Assembly (NCBI GenBank): GCA_017163975.1
Contig: JAFFSR010000004.1
Location: 9,796,001-9,860,000 of the forward strand
Length of the DNA stretch: 64,000 nt
Source of the DNA: Anastatus disparis
Taxonomy: Eukaryota; Arthropoda; Insecta; Hymenoptera; Eupelmidae
Reading direction: 5' to 3'
Notes under the pieces: model-generated
Seen by the model: only the letters and a program-made list of their open reading frames with translations
Databases searched by the model: none
Told to the model about the DNA's origin: nothing
In this document: positions 57,420-64,000 of the stretch, piece by piece
How positions within the stretch are numbered: the stretch's first letter is position 1
How the letters are laid out: each line of letters begins with the position of its first letter
Program-made: the position numbers and the translations under genes

Positions 57420-58950
57420 ACGATGCTAAATGCAAAGATTTCTTTGGACAACTTGTAGTATTTGATGATTGAGGTGTTTACTGTTTATATTATATTTTCC
57501 TTAATTCTTACATGATCTTGATGTTTTATTCCTGTTTATTTAGCAATCAATTAAAGTTATAATGATTTATAATTTTATGAACTTAAAAATTTTATTTTGT
57601 TTTCAGTTATCCCCAAAATATTTAAGAAGTAATCTTCCAACTGGTCAATCTGCAGTATTTTTTTAAAGGATTTGTTGATGGAGACGAGTTTACAAAAAAA
57701 GAATATTGAAAAAAAAAACACTGGGTAAAAAATTATCTTACCAAAAATAGAGTGAAATCCTAATTACCTAGTATCATACGATTAAGGAAATCGTTGAGTG
57801 CTATAAGTGATACTAATGTACTGTTACCAATCAAGAGAAGATGTGTAGAAAATTTCATTTTATTAGTATCTTTATAAAGTACAAAACAGAAGTTTCACAT
57901 ACAATAAATGAATCAATAAAGTAACTGCCAGATTGCATATCTCTTATAAAGGAAGTTTACATTTTATGGTTATGTTTAAAGCTAAAAAAGATAACCATAA
58001 AAAATTATCAAGATCAGGCTGAATGAAAGCTATTTATATGAATGAGAAAAGATTCGCTAAACATAAATTCTCATCACCAGATTCAGTCTTACGATGATGC
58101 TAAATGCAAAGATTTCTTTGGCCAACTTGTAGTATTTGATGATTAAGGTGATTACTTTTTATATTATTTTATTCTTAATTCTTACATGATCTTCATGTTT
58201 TATTCAGCAATCGATTAAAGTTATAATGATTTAATATTTTATGAACTTAAAAATTTTATTTTGTTTTCAGTTATCCCCAAAATATTTAAGAAGTAATCTT
58301 CCAACTGGTCAATCTGCAGTATTTTTTTAAAGGATTTGTTGATGGAGACGAGTTTACAAAAAAAGAATGTTGAAAAAAAAACACTGGGTAAAAAATTATC
58401 TTACCAAAAATAGAGAGAAATCCTAATTACCTAGTATCATACGATTAAGGAAATCGTTGAGTGCTATAAGTGATACTAATGTACTGTTCCCACACAGCAT
58501 GAAAGGTTGCAGCAAGGTTTCTGCAAGGTTGCAGTGAAAGTTTCAAACCTTGCAGCAAGCTTCCACCGATAGGTTCCAGTAACGTTCTTATGTCCGTGCA
58601 AACTTTCCTTTTGGAAGGTTTCAGAGAAGGTTACTAAAAGCATTTTTATAAAAGTTAGAAAACTTTCTTGTAAACTTCAGTAACTTTTCTTAAAACCTTG
58701 CGATAAGCTTTCACCAAAAGCTTTTCCAAAGATATTTTTAAATGGTTCTGGAAACTTTTTGTGTTAGCTTTCAGAAACATTTCCTAAAACTATACGATAA
58801 ACTTCCACTGAAAGGTTCACGAATAGTTCTCCCAAAAGGTTTTATTAACATTTCACTTAAGTTATCTTACCAATCAAGAGAAGATGTTTAGAAAATCATA
58901 GTAAATTTATATGTCCATAAAGTACAAAATAGAAGTTTCACATAAATTTA
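57420..58950. repeat. Segmental duplication, second copy split by an insertion
   Basis: 57420-57890 recurs at 58095-58488 and continues after 58867. Shared blocks include AAATGCAAAGATTTCTTTGG, TTTTCAGTTATCCCCAAAAT and GTGCTATAAGTGATACTAATG. The second copy is interrupted at 58489-58866, giving the exact insertion site. Confidence 0.85.
58489..58866. mobile_element. Word-rich insertion beginning CCCACACAGCATGAAA
   Basis: 378 bp inserted between TT and ACCAATCAAG of the duplicated sequence. AAGGTT, AACCTT, AAGCTT and AACTTT recur every 10-20 bp. The start matches the complement of the right end of satellite A (GCTATGTGGG). No coding frame, no clear matching terminus at the right end. Confidence 0.6.
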
Positions 58951-59268
58951 ATCAATAGATAAAGTAAGCGCTGGCCTAAAGTAAAGAAGTTTTATTAAAT
59001 TAAAAAAAAATGAGCCTAATAAAAATATTTTGTTGAATGTACAATCATTTTATGGTTTGTCAAATGCTTTAAATGAATCTTTTACATTAGCGCCATTCAA
59101 TATTAATTTTAAAGTAAAACAGACAAAAAAAAATTCGAAGAGTTTGATAACAGTAAACAAGTTTCTGTAGTATGAATAATAAAAAAGGTAAAAGTGATGC
59201 TACAATGTGAAAGTAATGGATCTAACAAAACAAATTAAATTCCAACAAAGCAAATTAAAAATAACAGT
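58951..59268. other. AT-rich spacer
   Basis: Nothing supported; a short frame (DLTKQIKFQQSKLKI) just before 59269 may belong to the decayed gene that follows. Confidence 0.3.
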
Positions 59269-59690
59269 GTGATGGATGTTACAGTAACAGAAGAAAATGT
59301 AGATGATGTAGTAGGTATTGTTCAACAAAAATATGATTCAGAAAAAAAAATTTTCAAACACAAAAAAAATTATTGTACTTTTAAAATTAGAAAACTTACT
59401 TTGTTAAAAGATAAACAATCTGAAAACTCTAAGACAAATAAAAAATGTTTTCCAAAGTCTATAGAAATAAAGAATAATATCCAAACCATCAATATTTTTA
59501 AAAACCAAATTGTTTCAAACAATAAATGTAAAAATTTATAAATAGATAATGATAATTCTTTAGGATAAATGGATAATTATACAGTTTCTAGCACTGAAAA
59601 GAATCTGCATTGTTACAGAATTTTACAAGATAATCAAAACATCATTAAATCTTCAGAACAAATTCTACGAACAAATATTGTACGATTTTA
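59269..59690 (+). pseudogene. Decayed unknown coding frame with two stops
   Basis: About 140 codons in one frame from an ATG, with TAA at 59539-59541 and about 59566. The product is Lys/Asn-rich, with EENVDDVVGIVQQKYDSEK near the start and a plausible end (SSEQILRTNIVRF). The length of frame around only two stops in this AT-rich DNA suggests decayed coding rather than chance. No family recognised. Confidence 0.3.
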
Positions 59691-60379
59691 ATAAAACATT
59701 AATTATTCACTGTGGAGTGAAATTATATTTTATAATAATATAATATATGAAAAGTAAATTCAAAATGTATAAATAATGCAAATAATAATTTTTGTATTTA
59801 TTAATTCAAATATAATATTTATATATATATATTAATAAACACATGAAAAATGTATATTTTAAATTAATTATACCATATACATTAAATTTTCAGTTATTAC
59901 AGATTTTTGAAATTATATATAAGGAAAAATGGAAAATAATCGTTATAAATGTGTTTAATTGAACTTTAAAATGTTATATAGTACCTATGTAGATAATAAA
60001 TTAAGAAATTGTGTATTAGTACTTGTTAATAAAAAGATTAAATTTATGTATAGGTTTTTTTTTATTTCCTTTACAATTGTTACATTTTGATTATAGATTA
60101 TCATTTATTGTATAAAATACTTACTATATCTTTCAATATTTATAAACATAGTAATTGTAATTTACTGTATAGAAAAAATAATTACCGATGAATATTTAAA
60201 AATTGAAACTAATTTCTTTATTTTTTGTTATTCATATTTGATTTATATTGGATTGAAGATCAAACATAAAAATAAACCTTCTATTACTATTAAAAAATTA
60301 TCAAATCATAATACATTTTTGTATCTTTTTGTTGTAATTGTTTTTTTTTAACAATCAATTAATATTCAGTTTACCAACT
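59691..60379. other. AT-rich spacer
   Basis: Nothing recognised. Confidence 0.35.
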
Positions 60380-60857
60380 TAAAAAAGTTGCAAACGCGAA
60401 AATATCACTAACGCCATCTCTTGGACCGTACATTTTCATAAGAAAATTATAGCCTTACTAACTTCACGAACAGTTTTTCAAAGTTTTTGAAAAAAATAGA
60501 GTTTTTTCTGAGATGTAATAAATTTAAAAATATTCTTTGAAAAATTTGGCGATGGGGCTATCTTTTCTTTTTTGCAGAAGGTGTATAATTATCTTTTAAG
60601 GATGGAAATAAAAATTTATTTGGCTTAGCAGAAACCTGCTCTAAACCCAGATCAAACTTGCGATGAAAATTGGAAACACATTATTTTTGCTTTTTTTCGA
60701 AATGGGAAAAACTAAGAGATAGCCCCACTTCGTTTACATGTTTTAAATAATTTCCCAAAATTTCAACAAAATCGGTGAATGCATTTAGGAGAAAACCTTG
60801 AAAAACTGATTTAGTGGTATAGTAGGGATCCTCTTTGCCATCGACCTCCTCTTAAAG
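60380..60857. mobile_element. Possible degraded TTAA foldback element
   Basis: The right end GACCTCCTCTTAA (to 60857) matches the superfamily. TTTTTCAAAGTTTTTGA near 60478 and CCTTGAAAAACTGA near 60796 are weak inverted partners. The left end is not clear. Confidence 0.35.
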
Positions 60858-61203
60858 ACGCTATTATGGCACCACTTCGCTTACGTGAATTGTACCGTGC
60901 AAATATGCGGGGCACTTAGTGGTAGATTTTTTGCTTGTCAACGTTATTTGTCTGGAAACAGCGTCTTTTGATAGAATGGTACTGGTGTTATAAGTCAGTC
61001 TTGTTCCCGGGAATCCATTAAACATTCGGGCAGCATTGCCTAAAACATAAGAGCTGTTAGAGAGTAATTGATGTATTTCATTAATATTTTTGTAGATTCA
61101 AAATTATTACCAAGTACTATTATTATAAAATCTATTAATTCCGCCGACTCTAACCCTGCAACTGGCCATTTACGTTCTCTCCATTGAAGTATTGGCAAAA
61201 GAA
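60858..61203. other. No gene seen
   Basis: More GC than the AT-rich spacers. No frame or repeat recognised. Confidence 0.35.
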
Positions 61204-61884
61204 CTTTTTTCTTATCCCCTGGCGAAAAGTACGTCGAAAGACGTCTACTTTCTGAGAGAGAAGTTAAGCATTATCTACGGCGGCTCGGCGCACTAGCGAT
61301 GCGCAATCGTGTTGACGCTCTGTTTTTCACGGCAGTTAAGAATAGAGAGGGCTACGTCTATCCTTCTCTGTCCGCCGGCGTTAGACATTGACTCTCTCCC
61401 TCTCTCTTTCTTTTTCATACAGAATAGAGAGGGTTACGTCTATCCTTCTCTGTCCGCCGGCTTTAAGAATTGACTCTCTCCCTCTCTCTTTCTTTCTCTT
61501 ATATGTACAATAAAGGTAGCCGCGAATGGAGGGGGCTATGTCTAGCCTTCTTTGCCGGTTACAACAAGCAGTATATCTATTTCTTTATTTTTCTTACATA
61601 GTAATTTTAAATATTTTATTATTAAAACCTAACTTGTTTTATTTTGTGAATTATAAATTGCAGTGTGTTATAAAGTGTGTAAATTATAAAAAGTGAGTGA
61701 AATATTGATGGTTTATTTTAATGATTTATCATCAGTGGGAGAGGGGCAGAGAAGGATAGAGCATACTCGGTCAATAGCAACAAGCGATTCATCGCGGTAT
61801 TTTTATTTTAATGATTTATCATCAAAAACGAATTATCACAACGGGTAAGTTGGACGTACTTTTCGCCGGGAATAAGAAAAAATC
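61204..61884. repeat. Inverted pair flanking tandem repeats
   Basis: CTTTTTTCTTATCCCCTGGCGAAAAGTACGTC at 61204-61235 is complementary to GACGTACTTTTCGCC and AATAAGAAAAAATCG at 61854-61884. Between lie two or three copies of an 81-bp unit (61338-61560) holding AGAATAGAGAGGG-TACGTCTATCC, and a 23-bp duplication around ATGATTTATCATCA. Confidence 0.6.
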
Positions 61885-61897
61885 GTATATTCACCTC

Positions 61898-61993
61898 GGG
61901 AGAGAAGTTGACCATCAATTGCTCGCGTATTTGCCCCCTCGCTGCGCTCGGGGGCAAATCTTACGCGAGCATTTAATGGTCAACTTCTCTCCC
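61898..61993. repeat. 96-bp hairpin with 40-bp arms
   Basis: GGGAGAGAAGTTGACCAT...GCTCGCGTA..TTTGCCCCC and its near-perfect complement, with an 11-nt loop CTCGCTGCGCT-like. It lies right beside the 3' end of the minus-strand coding frame at 61998. Confidence 0.85.
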
Positions 61994-61997
61994 TAGG

Positions 61998-62634
61998 TTA
62001 ATAATATACTATTTCGTAAAACGTATTCATAAATGGTGGCAGATTATGTCGAATACGTTTAAAAGATATGGACGGCAACTGTAATAAATCATCCAGAGTC
62101 ATGTCAGCGTTTGGAGCAAAGTTTATACAGCCGTTCGAAACGGAATCTTTGAATGAATGGCAATAATAGTCATCATCATTAGCTGCTAAAAGAGCGTATA
62201 GTCGCCGGCAGTGTAAATCATAGTAAGAGCCATGTACAAACATCTTTAATTTGATTTCTGCATTATATACCCTTTCGATCAATTAGCGCATAATTTGAAA
62301 TTTTGTGGCGTCTACGCAGATCAATGCTTTTTCCCGGATCTATATCTTTTCATCTATACATTTGACAACATAATTTGTCCAACCCTGATTAATCACGGTT
62401 ATGCAACCAGTCTCTAAAAAAAGTTTAGCTGTAAAGGTGAGTTCATCTTCACCCGAAGTCCACGTGGCACGTGCTTGTTTAAAAACGGATTCTCCTTTAT
62501 CTGATTTCACCTCCTCGAATCTTAATCTTACTCCCATTTTTATGATATCCACGAATGATTTGTATTCTTCGAGCAGACTATTCACATCGCAGTCCATCTC
62601 CTGAAGTAGACGAAAATCTTTGCATTTCGAATAG
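61998..62634 (-). pseudogene. Exon of an unknown gene with two in-frame stops
   Basis: From a good acceptor (CGTTGCAG/CTATTCG at 62634) one frame runs about 210 codons to a TAA near 61998, broken only by TAG at 62340-62342 and TAA at 62283-62285. Features: FRLLQEMDCDVNSLLEEYKSF, ARATWTSGEDELTFTAKLF, GCITVINQGWTNYVVKC, ICVDATKFQIM, KMFVHGSYYDLHCRRLYALLA and DDLLQLPSISFKRIRHN. It is more GC-rich than the surroundings. Alternating hydrophobic strands suggest a folded globular domain. I do not recognise it. The two stops argue for a pseudogene, unless one is an unrecognised intron. Confidence 0.5.
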
Positions 62635-63617
62635 CTGCAACGATATAATATCAGTATATTCGTGATTCGTTAACAAATCTTTGATAATTTATATTAAATA
62701 TGTAATATACAAACTTCAAACCGCGGCTAGCAACGTAGAGAGTAATTGAGTTCGATGTGACTGCGTGAGACTGAGGGCAGTAGGCCTGTACATAAGTAAT
62801 ATTTCCGAAATACCTATGTATCCTGCATTTGTCTCTGTAACTATGAGATTTCAATATTATATTAAACAAGAAGCAGAATTCATTATTAAGTAAGTAGTAC
62901 GCATAAGTTACACGGCTAAGAAAATGAAGACCAAAGGAACTTACCAAAGATGACCATAGTTATGAAAAAAATATGGTCGATATTTGTTGGTCATTTTCGT
63001 CGATCTTAAGCCTTTGATGGTTTCATGAACAGCTACAAAGTCAAGGACAAGACATTGTCCATTTATAGGTTATAAAATTGAGCCTACATGGATCTGCAAA
63101 ATTGCAAATTCTTTGTATTCACTGTTGATTTCATAACTAGGTAGAAATTGGTTGGAAGGTTTTGCGGTGCAGTGCTCTTGTACACCATGTACGTAGCGCA
63201 AAAAATAAATATCCATTATGGGATATTTCATGGCTCATTCCGAATATGCTTTGACTGTGTTTTTTAAACAATTATGGAAACAATTTATATTTTTTCAAAT
63301 ATTTTATTCATGAGATAGCGATATTTTTATCATTTTTTTTATGAATATAAAAAATTTTTTTTATGAAAAATTTGTTAAATAACTTTACAACTAATATAGA
63401 ATGAGTTTTACAAATTTTAATAATTGAAGAGACGCGTAGTCTTTTTCCAACGAATTTTTTAACTAAATTTGTTGGATGATTTAGAAAGAAAAGAACGTGG
63501 TTCTTTTCCTTTGAAATTTTATCTAATCATGAAATTCCCTAACTAATCTTATTTTAAATTTACCCTTGTTTGAATAAAAATGAATTGACACTTAATTTTA
63601 CTTTAACTTTGAATCCT
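62635..63617. other. No gene supported; intron or spacer
   Basis: Follows the acceptor of the exon above on the minus strand, so it may be its intron. Nothing else recognised. Confidence 0.35.
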
Positions 63618-63621
63618 TTAA

Positions 63622-64000
63622 GGGGACGCTGTATCTCTCTATCCTTTTCTAATTGAAAAATGTAAATTTTTGGGAAAACTAGTTATTATTGATAGAAATT
63701 AAGGATTGTCCGCAACTTCTATAGTGAAAAACAATATTTTGTTTGATGAGAGCAAATTAATTTTGTTGCTTTTTTTCAAGTAAAGTTTGACATACTTACA
63801 AAATCCTAAATTAGGCTAGAGAATACGTTATTTAAGTATGTCAAACTTTACTTGAAAAAAAAGCAACAAAATTAATTTGCTCTTATCAGACAAAATATTG
63901 TTTTTCGCTATAGAAATTGCGGACAACCCTTAATTTCTATCAATAATAACTAGTTTTCCCAAAAATTTACATTTTTTAATTAGAAAAGGATAGAGAGATC
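63622..64000. mobile_element. Foldback MITE, same family as 6599-6988 (runs off the window)
   Basis: Left flank TTAA (63618-63621), start GGGGACGCTGTATCTCTC, arms folding near 63815, and nearly the whole right arm before the window ends. Much of it is identical to the 6599-6988 copy, with the differences mainly in the middle of each arm. Confidence 0.85.

Noticed and set aside
1..64000. tRNA or rRNA genes
   Set aside because: I scanned for B-box-like GGTTCGAATCC and conserved rRNA words and saw none that could be supported.

Overview
The window is AT-rich eukaryotic DNA: GT-AG introns, long homopolymers, retroelements and satellites. BEL/Pao retrotransposons, a TNP2-like (CACTA-type) transposase and a Jockey/R1-like LINE fragment point to an arthropod, most likely an insect. 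A hymenopteran is a guess. There is no sign of an operon, a CRISPR array or a bacterial gene. Most of the sequence is transposable elements nested in each other plus satellite DNA, so the region looks like repeat-rich, gene-poor chromatin.

0-15.8 kb: the end of an unknown two-exon gene (12-653). Then a coiled-coil/acidic/Ser-Arg gene (1019-2871) split by a solo LTR with a 4-bp target duplication, part of which was later tandemly duplicated. Then a CA-rich minisatellite, two minus-strand exons of an unknown gene (4466-4846, 6025-6271), and a minus-strand TNP2-like transposase (6385-9124) broken by a foldback element and by a frameshift in an A8 run. After that come AT-rich spacers, foldback elements and a tandem repeat.

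15.8-34 kb: a satellite array of about 150-bp monomers (15838-20277) abuts a decayed plus-strand BEL/Pao element (gag 21127-22419, broken pol to 26320). A young, complete minus-strand BEL/Pao element (26989-33567; 246-bp LTRs that look identical; 5-bp target duplication AATTC; PBS and PPT visible) has inserted downstream of its pol. A TTAA-flanked foldback MITE has in turn inserted into the young element's coding region.

34-46 kb: a decayed second TNP2-like transposase, an LTR relative, several foldbacks, an unknown ORF (39248-39709), and the best candidate host gene: promoter and 5' exon near 40.1-40.55 kb, an intron of about 4.45 kb holding a LINE fragment and a MITE, and a Ser-rich/acidic coding exon at 45044-45433 whose stop codon lies in a long hairpin arm.

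46-64 kb: a Tc1/mariner-type MITE beside a solo LTR (46761-47963), a 310-bp satellite (48660-52216), further LTR pieces, a possible second member of the 39-kb ORF family (55513-55926), segmental duplications with insertions, and a decayed exon near 62 kb.

The most unusual features are: (i) LTRs carrying sets of short hairpins, in one LTR with matched stem changes around a conserved loop; (ii) repeat families that share a framework but swap a short word throughout; (iii) a TTAA-flanked foldback superfamily that has entered two transposon coding regions; and (iv) five-monomer higher-order repeats in both large satellites.
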